Below are positions 55,240-64,000 of a stretch of 64,000 nt of DNA, one piece after another (position 1 is the stretch's first letter; every line of letters begins with the position of its first letter). The stretch is from Verrucomicrobiota bacterium (GTDB taxonomy: Bacteria > Verrucomicrobiota > Verrucomicrobiia > Limisphaerales > UBA11320): positions 1 through 64,000 of the forward strand of contig JACQFQ010000051.1 in the NCBI GenBank assembly GCA_016199985.1, in the 5' to 3' direction. The position numbers and the translations under genes were made by a program. The notes beneath the pieces are model-generated. The model worked only from the letters and a program-made list of their open reading frames with translations. It was not told where the DNA came from and did no database searches.

Positions 55240-56178
55240 ATGAACCGGCAGCCGCGCAGTCTCCCCGCCTTTTATGACCCAGGGTTCGCTGCGCCGATCG
55301 GCGACCACATCATGCCGATCGGCAAGTTCGCTCTCGTGGCGGAAGGCGCGCGCGCCATTCCTGGGGTTCACGTGGCAAGGCCCCGGCCTTGCGAACGAGA
55401 GCAACTCTTGCGCGCGCACACACCGGAATATGTCGAGGCCGTCCGATCCGGACATCCTCGAGCGCTCGCGGAGTCGCAAAAGTTTCCATGGTCTCCCCAG
55501 CTTTACGAGTCGGTGTGCCTGACCAACGGCGCTGTTATCGAGGCGGGCGCGGCGGCCATCGACCGCGGCGTCGCGGCCGCGATCGCCAGCGGATTCCACC
55601 ACGCGCACGCCGACCACGGCGAGGGCTTCTGCACCTTCAACGGACTGGTGGTCGCCGCGGAACATCTCAGGCAAGCGCGCCAGGCGCAGAATGTGGCGAT
55701 CCTGGATCTCGACCTCCATTACGGAAACGGAACCGCGAGCCTGGTGTCATCGCGTCCCTGGATGCGCGCCCTCTCCCTCTACGGAAACGACTACGCGAAC
55801 AACGAGCCCTTCCGCGATGTCACAACTCTCCGCCATGAAGATGGACCGAATCACCGCTCAGCCCCGCTGCCCGCCGGATGCCGACTGCCCGAGCTCCTGA
55901 AGGTTCTGGACGCGCATCTCGGCTGGCTTGTGGAGGACCGACGACCTGATCTTCTGTTCTTCCAAGCGGGAGCGGACCCGTTTCGCGAGGATCCTTACAG
56001 CCCGCTCGATCTGGGAATCGAAGACCTGAAGGTTCGCGACGAACGCGTGTTTCAATGGGCCAAGGACGAACGGTTGCCGGTGGCGTGGGTCCTGGCGGGA
56101 GGCTACACGCGAGACATTTCCAAAGTGGTCGCCATTCACCTCAACACCTTCCACGCCGCCCGATCCGTCCATCTATGA
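55240..56178 (+). CDS. Histone deacetylase family (AcuC/acetylpolyamine amidohydrolase-like) protein
   Basis: The product is 312 aa of the class I/II HDAC fold. Zinc ligands are suggested by DLDLHYGNGT (D and H) and AGADPFREDP (D). The active-site histidine pair is in SGFHHAHADHGEGFCTFN. The N-terminal YDPGFAAPIGDHIMP is the usual bacterial start. Bacterial members deacetylate acetoin-pathway proteins, polyamines or unknown substrates. The stop overlaps the start of an aldehyde dehydrogenase gene (ATGA at 56175-56178), implying a coupled pathway. No signal peptide, so cytoplasmic. Confidence 0.9.
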   Translation: MNRQPRSLPAFYDPGFAAPIGDHIMPIGKFALVAEGARAIPGVHVARPRPCEREQLLRAHTPEYVEAVRSGHPRALAESQKFPWSPQLYESVCLTNGAVIEAGAAAIDRGVAAAIASGFHHAHADHGEGFCTFNGLVVAAEHLRQARQAQNVAILDLDLHYGNGTASLVSSRPWMRALSLYGNDYANNEPFRDVTTLRHEDGPNHRSAPLPAGCRLPELLKVLDAHLGWLVEDRRPDLLFFQAGADPFREDPYSPLDLGIEDLKVRDERVFQWAKDERLPVAWVLAGGYTRDISKVVAIHLNTFHAARSVHL

Positions 56179-57584
56179 TTCCTGAATTGACCACATGGCG
56201 AAACCAATCCCCGGGCAACCTCGACTTGCGGCTCGATGAGGTTCATCGGACGCCGATTCCACCCCTCGTGGACGCGGCGACGAAAGCGGCCCCAGGCTGG
56301 GCTCGTGTTCCGCTGTCCGAGCGAATCGAGCGCCTGCGAAGCGCTCGCTCGAAACTGGAGATCGTTCAGGAGGATCTGGCGCTGCAGATCGCCATCGAAA
56401 CCGGAAAGCCTCTGGCGGAAGCCCGCGGCGAGCTCGGCGCGGTGCTCGGAAAATTCGAGCTGAGCTTCGCCGACGCGTCGCGCCATCTCGCGGACGAGCG
56501 CGTGACCGACGGCCCTCATCCCGCCCGGGTCCGGCGGCGCGCGCGGGGAGTGGCGGCCGTCATCGCGCCTTTCAACTTCCCCATCCATCTCGGCCACGGA
56601 GCGTCGCTCCCGCATCTGCTCGCCGGAAATCCCGTGGTCTTCAAGCCCTCCCCCTCCGCGGCGGGGGTGGCGGGCCGATACGCCCGCATCATGGCGGAAT
56701 CGCTGCCTCCCGGCGTGTTCGCGCTCGCGCAGGGCGGCGCCGACTGCGGCATAGAGCTGTGCACCCATCCCTCCGTGCGATCCATCTGCTTCACGGGATC
56801 GGCGACGGCGGGACGCCATCTGGCCCAACTCGTGGCCGATGATTTCTCCAAGGATCTGGCGCTGGAGCTTGGCGGCAAGAACGCGGCCATTGTCTGGTCC
56901 GACGCCGATCTTCCTTCGGCCGCGCAGGCCGTCGCCGACGGCATGTGCCTCACCGCGGGGCAGCGCTGCAACGCCACGAGCCGCGTGATCCTCCATCGGG
57001 AGATCGCGCCCGCGTTCCTGGAGCTGCTGATCGAGTCGCTCCGCCGCTACACGCCCGCCGATCCCACCGAACCTGAAGCGCGGCTGGGACCGCTCATCGA
57101 CCGAAGAGCCTGGGAGCAGTACCGCCTCGCGCTGGATCAATCGGAAGGCGGGGACTGGATCCTTCACGGGGAAGCGCTGCGGGCAGTCGACGGCCTCCGA
57201 GGTTTCTACGTCCAGCCCGCGGTGTTCGCGGTCGGAGGAAAGTCAGCCGACCCGAGGCCTCCGCTTCTGACAAAGGAACTCTTTGCTCCGCTCCTCGCGG
57301 CTCAAACCGCGTCAGACATCGATCAAGCCCTGGCGGAGGCGAACCGTTCCGTTTACGGACTCTCCTGCTCTGTGTTCACGAAGTCCGAGGCGACATTCTG
57401 GCGTTTTGCGGACGAGCTCCAGGCGGGGAACGTCTACGCCAACCTGCCGACCACCTTCTCGCCATCCACCCTGCCCTTCGGCGGCTGGGGGGAGTCCGGC
57501 AACGGAAAGCCGGGAGGACGGGGATTCATCCGCTTCGTGACCGCGGAGCAGGCGATCCAGATCCGAACGGACAGCCTGGCCTGA
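56175..57584 (+). CDS. Aldehyde dehydrogenase, AstD-like
   Basis: The product is 469 aa. The catalytic cysteine is C265 in GQRCNATSR and the general-base glutamate E231 in ELGGKN. PFNFPIHLGHGASLPHLLAG and FKPSPSAAG mark the NAD-binding region. The overall pattern is closest to succinylglutamate semialdehyde dehydrogenase (AstD), but no other ast genes are adjacent. The coupled upstream gene is an HDAC-like amidohydrolase, so an aldehyde from a deacetylated amine is a plausible substrate. The ALDH ends 27 bases before the MidA-like gene on the opposite strand. Confidence 0.88.
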   Translation: MIPELTTWRNQSPGNLDLRLDEVHRTPIPPLVDAATKAAPGWARVPLSERIERLRSARSKLEIVQEDLALQIAIETGKPLAEARGELGAVLGKFELSFADASRHLADERVTDGPHPARVRRRARGVAAVIAPFNFPIHLGHGASLPHLLAGNPVVFKPSPSAAGVAGRYARIMAESLPPGVFALAQGGADCGIELCTHPSVRSICFTGSATAGRHLAQLVADDFSKDLALELGGKNAAIVWSDADLPSAAQAVADGMCLTAGQRCNATSRVILHREIAPAFLELLIESLRRYTPADPTEPEARLGPLIDRRAWEQYRLALDQSEGGDWILHGEALRAVDGLRGFYVQPAVFAVGGKSADPRPPLLTKELFAPLLAAQTASDIDQALAEANRSVYGLSCSVFTKSEATFWRFADELQAGNVYANLPTTFSPSTLPFGGWGESGNGKPGGRGFIRFVTAEQAIQIRTDSLA

Positions 57585-57611
57585 CGCGCCCTCCACTCGC
57601 CGCGAGGAAGT

Positions 57612-58724
57612 TCATTGCCCTGCGGGGCGCGTCTGCTGAACCAGAACGCGAAACGAGTGGCCCAGATGTTGGGGATGAACCAGCGTTTGAAATTGCCGGA
57701 GCTCGGCGCTGTTCCAACCCAGCTCCCACCCGCGCTCCACCGCTTCGCGGGCGATGGTGGAGAGAAACACCCCTTGGCGGGCCCAGTGTCGCGTGAGCAG
57801 CCCGGCCTTCCGCCCCGCGAGCTCAAGAGCGCCGAAGTTCACGTGCGACGTGAGGTCCCGTTCCCCCGGTTTCGCGAGAATGTCGGACGAGCTGGCATGT
57901 CCCGAGTAAGCGCGGGCCGTCCCCGACACGCGTTCAGGCTGAATCCACTCCCCGGCGCCGCAACCATAGTCGATCGTCGCCAGGTATCCCTCGCGGAGCC
58001 GCGCCGCCAGTCTCCCCCACCACTCCGCGGCGGATGGACAGAGCTCGAGGACGTAGCCATCGGGGAGCGCGGCGCAGAGCTCGTCGGGAAGGAGCAGGTC
58101 CGCGGCGCGCACAGCGTCGCGGAAGTCGATGGACGGCGAGTTCAATTCCCGCCACACCAGCGCGCCGTCGGATTCTCCGACGCCGAGCTCGCGCCACGAT
58201 TGGCGTTCGACGCTCCAGGAAAAACGATGAACAGGGAAGGCGTCGAACAGCTCGTTGCAGAGAAACACGCCCTTGAAGTCGTCCAGGTCCTCCACGCGAG
58301 GGACATGGCTCAGGCGATCGGAGTGCTCCGACAGCGCATCGCGCTGCCAGGCTCGCCGGATCTCCGAAGGCTCGATGATCTGGTAGCGAACGGACGCATA
58401 AAGCTCCGGGAACCGCCGCTTCAGCGAGTTCAGGATGTCCAAGGCCAGCCGGCCATCGTGGGCGCCGGCCTCGAGGAGAGACCAGCCATCGGGCCGCGCG
58501 CCTGTCCGGGCCCACTCGAGCGCGATGCCCAGGGCCAGGCAGTCCCCGAAGACCGGTCCCACGCTGACGCTGGTAAAGTAATCGCCGCGCCGTCCGATTG
58601 TCCTGGCATGGGTCTCATAGTAGCCAGATCCGGGACTGTACAGAGCCAGCTCCATGAACCGGGCGAAGGATATCGCCCCGTCCTGTTGGATCGCCGCGCG
58701 GATGCTGGCCTCAGCGGACCCCAT
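57612..58724 (-). CDS. SAM-dependent methyltransferase, MidA/NDUFAF7 family
   Basis: The product is 370 aa. ISFARFMELALYSPGSGYY and GRRGDYFTSVSVGPVFGDCL near the N-terminus are the MidA signature. LLEAGAHDGRLALDIL is motif I of the SAM fold, VFLCNELFDAFPVHRF another family block and ATIDYGCGAGEW the C-terminal region. The eukaryotic homologue (NDUFAF7/MidA) dimethylates an arginine of a complex I subunit. Whether this protein acts on bacterial NDH-1 is unknown. Start ATG 58724 is the only plausible one. Confidence 0.92.
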   Translation of the reverse strand: MGSAEASIRAAIQQDGAISFARFMELALYSPGSGYYETHARTIGRRGDYFTSVSVGPVFGDCLALGIALEWARTGARPDGWSLLEAGAHDGRLALDILNSLKRRFPELYASVRYQIIEPSEIRRAWQRDALSEHSDRLSHVPRVEDLDDFKGVFLCNELFDAFPVHRFSWSVERQSWRELGVGESDGALVWRELNSPSIDFRDAVRAADLLLPDELCAALPDGYVLELCPSAAEWWGRLAARLREGYLATIDYGCGAGEWIQPERVSGTARAYSGHASSSDILAKPGERDLTSHVNFGALELAGRKAGLLTRHWARQGVFLSTIAREAVERGWELGWNSAELRQFQTLVHPQHLGHSFRVLVQQTRPAGQ

Positions 58725-58784
58725 GTTGTTCTCCGTTCGAGGGCAATCGGTATCTCATTTGCTTAAAAACACAGGCCGCGACAT

Positions 58785-59879
58785 ATGGCAAAAATTGACG
58801 CCTTCTTCAACCTGATGATGGAGCAGAAAGCCTCGGACCTCCATTTGTCCTCGGGGAATCCGCCCATTCTTCGCATCAACGGCGAACTCGAGCGCGTCGA
58901 TTATCCCCCCCTCGAAAGCGACACCCTCAAGGCGTTGCTGTATGAGATCACGCCGGAGTACAAGGTGAAGATCTTCGAGGAAACCGGCGATGTCGACTTC
59001 GGCTACGAAATCGCAAACATCTCCAGGTTCCGCGCGAATTTCTTCAACCAGAAGAACGGCGTCGCGGCGGTGTTCCGCCAGATTCCGAACAAGGTTCTGT
59101 CCTTTGAGGATTTCGAAAAATTCGACGCGCCGCTGCCGGCCGTGCTTAAGAAGTTCGCCATGCTCCACCGCGGTCTGGTGCTGGTGACCGGGCCGACGGG
59201 CTCCGGTAAGTCCACCACGCTGGCCTCGATGATCGATTACGCGAACAAGAACCGGAAGGACCACATCCTCACGGTGGAGGATCCCATCGAGTTCGTTCAT
59301 GAGAGCAAGAACAGCCTGATCAACCATCGGGAGGTCGGCGTGCACACCAAGTCGTTTTCCAGCGCGCTGAAGGGCGCGCTGCGCGAGGACCCGGACATCA
59401 TTCTGGTGGGCGAAATGCGGGATCTGGAGACGATCGAGCTGGCCATCACCGCGGCCAGCACAGGTCACCTCGTCTTCGGCACTTTGCACACGCAGAGCGC
59501 GGCCAAGACGGTCGACCGCATCATCGACGTGTTTCCGGCCGATCAGCAGAACAAGATCCGCGCGACGCTCTCGGAGGCGCTCAAGGGCATCGTGGCCCAA
59601 AACCTTTTCAAGCGCATCGACAAGAAGGGCCGCGTCGCCGCCCTCGAGATTCTCGTTTTCACGACGGCCATCGCGAACCTCGTTCGCGAAGGCAAGACCC
59701 ACCAGCTGCCGGGCATGATTCAGGTGGGCAAGAAGCTGGGCAATCAGCCGCTGGACGACTCGATCATGGAGCACTTGCGCATGAAGCGCGTCTCGCCCGA
59801 AGACGCCTATGACAAGTGCCTCGACAAGAAAAAATTCCGCCCATTCCTGACGACGCCGCCGCTGGACGATGAAATCTAG
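58785..59879 (+). CDS. pilT: Type IV pilus retraction ATPase PilT
   Basis: The product is 364 aa. The PAS-like N-terminal PilT domain begins KIDAFFNLMMEQKASDLHLS, a hallmark segment. Walker A is GPTGSGKST at 136-144, the Walker B region ILVGEMRDLETI around 205-216, then the HIS box STGHLVFGTLHT and the C-terminal IANLVREGKTHQLPGM, which corresponds to the PilT-specific AIRNLIRE-type motif. PilT powers pilus retraction. The second ATPase gene starts 63 bases downstream on the same strand. No pilin or pilus assembly genes are in the window. Confidence 0.94.
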   Translation: MAKIDAFFNLMMEQKASDLHLSSGNPPILRINGELERVDYPPLESDTLKALLYEITPEYKVKIFEETGDVDFGYEIANISRFRANFFNQKNGVAAVFRQIPNKVLSFEDFEKFDAPLPAVLKKFAMLHRGLVLVTGPTGSGKSTTLASMIDYANKNRKDHILTVEDPIEFVHESKNSLINHREVGVHTKSFSSALKGALREDPDIILVGEMRDLETIELAITAASTGHLVFGTLHTQSAAKTVDRIIDVFPADQQNKIRATLSEALKGIVAQNLFKRIDKKGRVAALEILVFTTAIANLVREGKTHQLPGMIQVGKKLGNQPLDDSIMEHLRMKRVSPEDAYDKCLDKKKFRPFLTTPPLDDEI

Positions 59880-59942
59880 GGCGCCGCGGGGCGATGGACG
59901 CCCTCCCCCTGTGTCGATGGGTGCAAGATAAACCTCTGAATC

Positions 59943-61166
59943 ATGCGTCGTAACGAACTCGACTACTTCCTCGGCTCGCTTCTCGAGTACGACCGCAACG
60001 TCTCGGACATCATCATCACGGTCGGCCGGCCGTTCCAGGTCGAGGTTCACGGCCATCTGCACGCGGTCCCGGTGAGCCCTTACATCGACGCGCTCACGCC
60101 TTTCCATACCGAGATGATCGCGCTCAATATCATGGGCAGCAGCAAGCGATTGGTGGAGGATCTGCTGCGACAGGGCGCCTGCGACACCTCCTACTCCCTC
60201 GGAGCGCGCGCGCGATTTCGCGTCAACATCTTCTCGCAGCGCGGCGCCATCAGCATCGTCCTCAGAAAGCTGAACGCCGAGATCCCCGCCTTCGAGGATC
60301 TCGTGCTTCCCGACGTGATGCTCGGAGCGGCGAAGGAAAAAACAGGGCTGGTGCTCGTCACGGGCGCGACGGGCTCCGGAAAGACGACCACGCTCGCGTC
60401 GCTCATCAACCGGATGAACGCGCTCCACCCGATCCATATCATCACCCTCGAGGATCCCGTCGAGTTCATCTACGAGCAGAACAAGGCGACGATCAACCAG
60501 CGGGAGCTGGGAACGGATTTCGACACCTTCGCGAGCGGCCTCCGCGCGGCCCTTCGCCAGGCGCCCAAGGTGATTCTTCTGGGCGAAATGCGCGACCGGG
60601 CCACCGTTGAAATCGCGCTCAACGCGGCCGAAACCGGGCACCTTGTGTTCAGCACGCTCCACACGATCGACGCCGGCCAGACGATCAACCGCATCCTCGG
60701 CATGTTCGAACAGGAGGAGCAGGAGCAGGTGCGGCTGCGACTGGCCGACACCCTCCGCTGGGTCTTCAGCCAGCGCCTCATTCCGAAGGTGGGAGGAGGC
60801 CGCTTTCCTCTGGTTGAAGTCATGGGCGGAAATCTCCGAACCAAGGAGAGCATCACCCTGGGCGAAAGCGACGGAAAGAGCTTCTACGAGATCATCGAGG
60901 CCAGCTACTCGTTCGGCTGGCGAACGTTCGACCAGTCCGCGCTGGACGCGTACAAGGACAACATCATCACCGAGGAAACCGCGACGACGTTCTGCAGCCG
61001 TCGGGGCGTCGTAACGCGCGGCATCGACCACATCAAGAAGACGCGCGGGGAAATGACCAGCAACCGCGAGGATCTCCACATGGCGAACGCCCCGGAGAAG
61101 CCATCCGATCGGTCCCCGCACAAGCCCGCCTCGTCCATACCCGCCAACCTCAAACTGAAGATGTGA
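59943..61166 (+). CDS. Second PilT/PilU-family ATPase
   Basis: The product is 407 aa, paralogous to the preceding ATPase. Walker A is GATGSGKTT at 141-149. ITLEDPVEFIYEQNKATI and VILLGEMRDRATVEI follow, and ETGHLVFSTLHTIDA is the HIS-box region. The N-terminus (YFLGSLLEYDRNVSDIIITV) is like PilT/PilU. The C-terminus is longer, with a low-complexity tail (EKPSDRSPHKPASSIPANL). PilU is an accessory retraction ATPase that depends on PilT; this may be its counterpart. The next gene begins six bases after its stop. Confidence 0.9.
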   Translation: MRRNELDYFLGSLLEYDRNVSDIIITVGRPFQVEVHGHLHAVPVSPYIDALTPFHTEMIALNIMGSSKRLVEDLLRQGACDTSYSLGARARFRVNIFSQRGAISIVLRKLNAEIPAFEDLVLPDVMLGAAKEKTGLVLVTGATGSGKTTTLASLINRMNALHPIHIITLEDPVEFIYEQNKATINQRELGTDFDTFASGLRAALRQAPKVILLGEMRDRATVEIALNAAETGHLVFSTLHTIDAGQTINRILGMFEQEEQEQVRLRLADTLRWVFSQRLIPKVGGGRFPLVEVMGGNLRTKESITLGESDGKSFYEIIEASYSFGWRTFDQSALDAYKDNIITEETATTFCSRRGVVTRGIDHIKKTRGEMTSNREDLHMANAPEKPSDRSPHKPASSIPANLKLKM

Positions 61167-61172
61167 TTCGCC

Positions 61173-61628
61173 ATGTCCGTCGACTTTGACTTCATCACAA
61201 CAAGCGATCGCCCGGCCCTCCTGGGGATCTCTTCCACAGAGACCCTGGAGGCCATTCAGAGCGGGCTGGCGCAGCTCGGCTACAAGGTCCACACCACACA
61301 GAACCACGGCGAGTTCCTTCATCGCTTCAACCAACTGGCCTACCACCTCGCTGTTGTTGAGGAGGATTTCTCGGGAGGAAGGCTGGAGACCAATGAGAGC
61401 CTCCTGTCGATGCAACAGATGCTGATGCCCAACCGTCGCCAGACGGTGCTCGTGGTGATCGGGGCGAGTTTCGCGACCTTCAACCCCATCCAGGCCTACC
61501 AATACGGCGCGCACGCCGTGCTGAATCCGAACGAGATGTTCCTCGCGCAGCAGCTCATCGAAAAGGCCGTCGCGGACAACGATCTCTTCATGCACACCTT
61601 CCGCGACGCCCTCCGCCGGCTCGCCTAG
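61173..61628 (+). CDS. Degenerate receiver-like protein coupled to the PilT pair
   Basis: The product is 151 aa with the alternating strand-helix order of a CheY-like fold: PALLGISSTETLEAIQSGL, then YHLAVVEEDFSGGRLE where the phosphoacceptor strand should be, TVLVVIGASFATFN and YGAHAVLNPNE. The usual paired acidic residues at the first strand and the conserved lysine at the fifth are absent. It may therefore be a pseudo-receiver that binds a partner without phosphorylation. Its tight position behind the ATPase gene suggests a function in pilus motion control. The assignment is from the pattern, not a family match. Confidence 0.6.
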   Translation: MSVDFDFITTSDRPALLGISSTETLEAIQSGLAQLGYKVHTTQNHGEFLHRFNQLAYHLAVVEEDFSGGRLETNESLLSMQQMLMPNRRQTVLVVIGASFATFNPIQAYQYGAHAVLNPNEMFLAQQLIEKAVADNDLFMHTFRDALRRLA

Positions 61629-61831
61629 CTCCGCTTCCCATTCTCCCGGCGACCCGCGAACCGCGGGCCGCCTCTCAGGACCCAAAGATCGACGCATCCT
61701 GATCGCGAAGGGCGTCGATGCTTCGCGTGATCTCCCCCCCGGCGTGTCGGCTGATCCACGGATCGACGAAAGACGGCTGGAGACAAAACCTTTGCATGCC
61801 CGCCCCTTTTGAATAGTTTTGCGATCACATC

Positions 61832-64000
61832 GTGCGACGCCCGTCAGCCCGCAATTCACATGCCCGCCTCGTTGCCATCGCAATGGCGCTCGGCGTGTTT
61901 GCGCCCGTATCCCCGCTCTCGGCCGCCTCCTCGCTCTTGCCGGAAGCCCTCGCGCTCGACGGCGCGGGCGGGTTCGTGGAGCTCGGGACGAATGGGCCCG
62001 TGCTGGGGACCTCGTTCACGGAGGAGCTCTGGGTGTTGCCGCCGACCACGATCGAGCTCGACTACGTGGGATTGATCGGCGGCACTGCCACCCCGAAAGC
62101 GCTCCACCTCGGATTGAACCGCGCGCCCAGCATCTACATCGCCGACCGCACAAGGCTGCACGGCGGGTTCGGCGACGGAGTGGCATGGCATACGTGGACC
62201 ACCCAGCCGGTCCTGAACCTCGGGGAATGGAATCACGTGGCCGCCTCGTACGACGGCGCCCTGTATCGCGTGTTCGTCAATGGCGCGCTTATTCACGAGA
62301 TGGCGGTTCAAGCCACGCCCTTGAAGACCCCAGTGCGATGGATCGGCCGCATGGCGGAGTTCTTCGCCGGCTTTATTGGCGAGACTCGCCTCTGGACCAT
62401 TGCGCGGTCCGAGACGGCGATTCGCGGAGACATGAACGCCGTCCTGACGAACTCCCCGCCCGGGCTCCTTGCCAGATGGACCTTCGACGGGGCGGCGGCG
62501 GGAGTGGTTCGCGACGTCGGTCCCAACGGATATCATGGCGCGCTGCGCGGCGGCGCCCGAACCGCCGAGCCGCCCGTTCCCCTCCCGGGTCCGCCGCGGC
62601 CTCCTTCGCCGATACTGCGCTTCGACGGATCGGGCCGGATCGCGTTGCCTACCGATGTCTTTACGAACCTTCACTCCTCCACGATCGAGGCGTGGGTGAA
62701 CTGGAGCGACTTCAGCACCCCGCAGCGCTTCTTCAGCTACGGTCGCGCGAGAATGGACACGTCCATTGGATGCGCCCACGGCCTCCCCGATCTGGAATTC
62801 GTCGTTCGCAACACGACACAGGAGGTCAAACCCCTCGTCGTTCGTGGAGGGCTGGGGGCGGGAGAATGGCATCATGTGGCCGCAGTGTCGGGACCCGAGG
62901 GAACGAGGCTCTACCTGGACGGCGACGAAGCCGCGACGAGCAATGCGACAAACTCAATGTCGGCGCTGCCCCCGGGGCCCGCATGGCTTGGGGCATGGAA
63001 CACGGACGGCCAGCGCTTTAAGGGCAAGGTCGCGGAGTTTCGCGTCTGGGCGGAGGCCCGGACGGCCGATCAGGTCAGGACGAACATGTGGCAACAGCTC
63101 TCCGGCCACGAATCGGGATTGGCGGCGCTCTATAATTTCTCCGACACAAACCAGCCGGGCCGCGATGCGACGCCGAACGCGCGTCACGGCGTCGTCGAGG
63201 GGAGCCTCGCCACGGCGAGCGAGGAGGTGAGCCGGTCGCGAAGGCGCAGCCAGGCGACTGTCCTGTTCGGCTCCGTGACAGACGATGAAGGCCGCCCCGT
63301 GGCGGGCGCCCAAATCGTCTATTACAAGGACGGCAGGATGCTGGGGCGAACAGGAGCGAATGCCAAAGGAGCCTATCAGCTCAGCATCCGGGCAGGCGTC
63401 GGCGCATGCAACGTGGCGGCCGGGTTTGGCTATGAAATGTCAGAAGCCGTCGCCCTTCAACTGGACCGAGCGGAGCGCCGGCGGCTGGATCTCACGCTTC
63501 GCCGTCCCGCATCGATCGCCGGCAAGGTCGCCGACGCCGAGGGACGCCCGATCGTCGCCGCGTTGGTCCAGCTGACACCGTTCTCGAGAACCAACGCCTC
63601 GGGAGCGGCCGAAGCGACGGCGCAACCGACGACCGCGGACAACTCCACGATCGCCTTGACGCGGGCCGATGGCGTCTACCGGTTGCGGCGCGTGCCGCCC
63701 GGCGAGTATACGGTCGAGGTTCGTTCCTCCGCCGGCGTTGTTCGCTTCAACGATGGACAACCCGTCGCGCTCGGCGCGGGCACAAACATGGTCGGCCTGG
63801 ATCTCCGGGCGCCGAGACGATCCGCCCCGGTCGGCGTCGGCGCCTCGGCGCGGCCCAATCGCGTTCTCGCGCTCAACGGCCCGGCTGATTGGATGGCGAT
63901 GCCCAGCGCTCTCTTTGGCGATTTGACGACAGCGACGCTCGAGTGCTGGGTCCATTGGGATCCCCTGAACTCTTTCGCCTGCGTCTTTGGCATGGGATCG
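61832..64000 (+). CDS. Secreted LamG-repeat protein with carboxypeptidase-regulatory-like domains (partial)
   Basis: An open frame from GTG 61832 reaches the right edge with no stop (723 codons). After a basic N-region the hydrophobic LVAIAMALGVFAPVSPLSA is a signal peptide. The mature part has LamG/concanavalin units (FDGSGRIALPTDVFTNLHSS and GEWNHVAASYDGALYRVFVN), a second one (GEWHHVAAVSGPEGTRLYL), then two carboxypeptidase-regulatory-like beta units (VLFGSVTDDEGRPVAGAQIV and IAGKVADAEGRPIVAALVQL), and a third LamG start (RVLALNGPADWMAMPSAL) at the edge. Likely a cell-surface or secreted adhesin-like protein. ATG 61883 is the alternative start. Confidence 0.88.
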   Translation, partial: MRRPSARNSHARLVAIAMALGVFAPVSPLSAASSLLPEALALDGAGGFVELGTNGPVLGTSFTEELWVLPPTTIELDYVGLIGGTATPKALHLGLNRAPSIYIADRTRLHGGFGDGVAWHTWTTQPVLNLGEWNHVAASYDGALYRVFVNGALIHEMAVQATPLKTPVRWIGRMAEFFAGFIGETRLWTIARSETAIRGDMNAVLTNSPPGLLARWTFDGAAAGVVRDVGPNGYHGALRGGARTAEPPVPLPGPPRPPSPILRFDGSGRIALPTDVFTNLHSSTIEAWVNWSDFSTPQRFFSYGRARMDTSIGCAHGLPDLEFVVRNTTQEVKPLVVRGGLGAGEWHHVAAVSGPEGTRLYLDGDEAATSNATNSMSALPPGPAWLGAWNTDGQRFKGKVAEFRVWAEARTADQVRTNMWQQLSGHESGLAALYNFSDTNQPGRDATPNARHGVVEGSLATASEEVSRSRRRSQATVLFGSVTDDEGRPVAGAQIVYYKDGRMLGRTGANAKGAYQLSIRAGVGACNVAAGFGYEMSEAVALQLDRAERRRLDLTLRRPASIAGKVADAEGRPIVAALVQLTPFSRTNASGAAEATAQPTTADNSTIALTRADGVYRLRRVPPGEYTVEVRSSAGVVRFNDGQPVALGAGTNMVGLDLRAPRRSAPVGVGASARPNRVLALNGPADWMAMPSALFGDLTTATLECWVHWDPLNSFACVFGMGS

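Noticed and set aside
58755..61883. Open frame of 1042 codons on the minus strand antisense to the PilT-family genes
   Set aside because: It lies opposite strongly recognisable genes with correct motifs and is produced by the GC-rich third-position bias. Its translation has no domain signature.

Overview
The window is GC-rich chromosomal DNA that most resembles a member of the Verrucomicrobiota (PVC group), probably a Pedosphaera/Limisphaera-type lineage. Several things point there: a very long secreted protein with CotH and lamin-tail domains, a PVC-type membrane-bound dehydrogenase with a CxxCH haem site, two secreted quinoprotein-like propellers, a small secreted protein with the G-T-I-G-Q-P-D-A-G motif, the futalosine menaquinone gene mqnD, and REP-like hairpin elements. 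This assignment is inference. There is no rRNA, no recognisable tRNA and no CRISPR array.

Layout. 1-826 holds the start of a secreted protein that runs off the left edge. 827-1470 is intergenic, with a heptamer repeat and the rpsA terminator. 1471-3159 is rpsA. 3650-5961 is a propeller gene coupled to a cysteine synthase gene. 5985-10381 (all -) carries a DUF2252 gene, a type II toxin-antitoxin pair, a DUF4197 gene and bioA. 10638-16670 (-) is the giant exoprotein. 16812-19316 (+) holds a LeuC-type hydratase and a Gfo/Idh/MocA oxidoreductase. 19337-23705 has a BamE-like lipoprotein gene, a REP-like element and three secreted proteins. 23740-28832 (-) is hrpA and a Spondin_N protein. 28984-32607 (+) is a hybrid histidine kinase.

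32755-36100 (-) is a cluster of thrS, a HAD-Nudix fusion and folB. A terminator-like hairpin lies in the thrS leader and may be an attenuator. 36440-39180 holds an Spx/ArsC-type protein, an AT-richer eroded segment, a secreted tail-collar protein and its broken tandem copy. 39219-43652 (+) is a split phosphate acetyltransferase pair followed by hisC and a serine hydrolase. 43642-50379 is mostly secreted proteins. 50421-58724 is largely housekeeping: metF, argA, a Sua5-type TsaC gene, mqnD, a coupled HDAC-like/aldehyde dehydrogenase pair and a MidA-type methyltransferase gene. 58785-61628 (+) is a pair of PilT-family ATPases with a degenerate receiver protein. 61832-64000 is the start of a LamG-containing secreted protein cut by the right edge.

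Coupling is seen in several ATGA, GTGA or short overlaps: propeller/cysteine synthase, antitoxin/toxin, HAD-Nudix/folB, hisC/serine hydrolase and HDAC/ALDH. No single undescribed defence or secretion system stands out. The most unusual points are the thrS leader with a TGS-less synthetase, the HAD-Nudix fusion, the PilT-like pair with a pseudo-receiver, and the decaying tail-collar locus.
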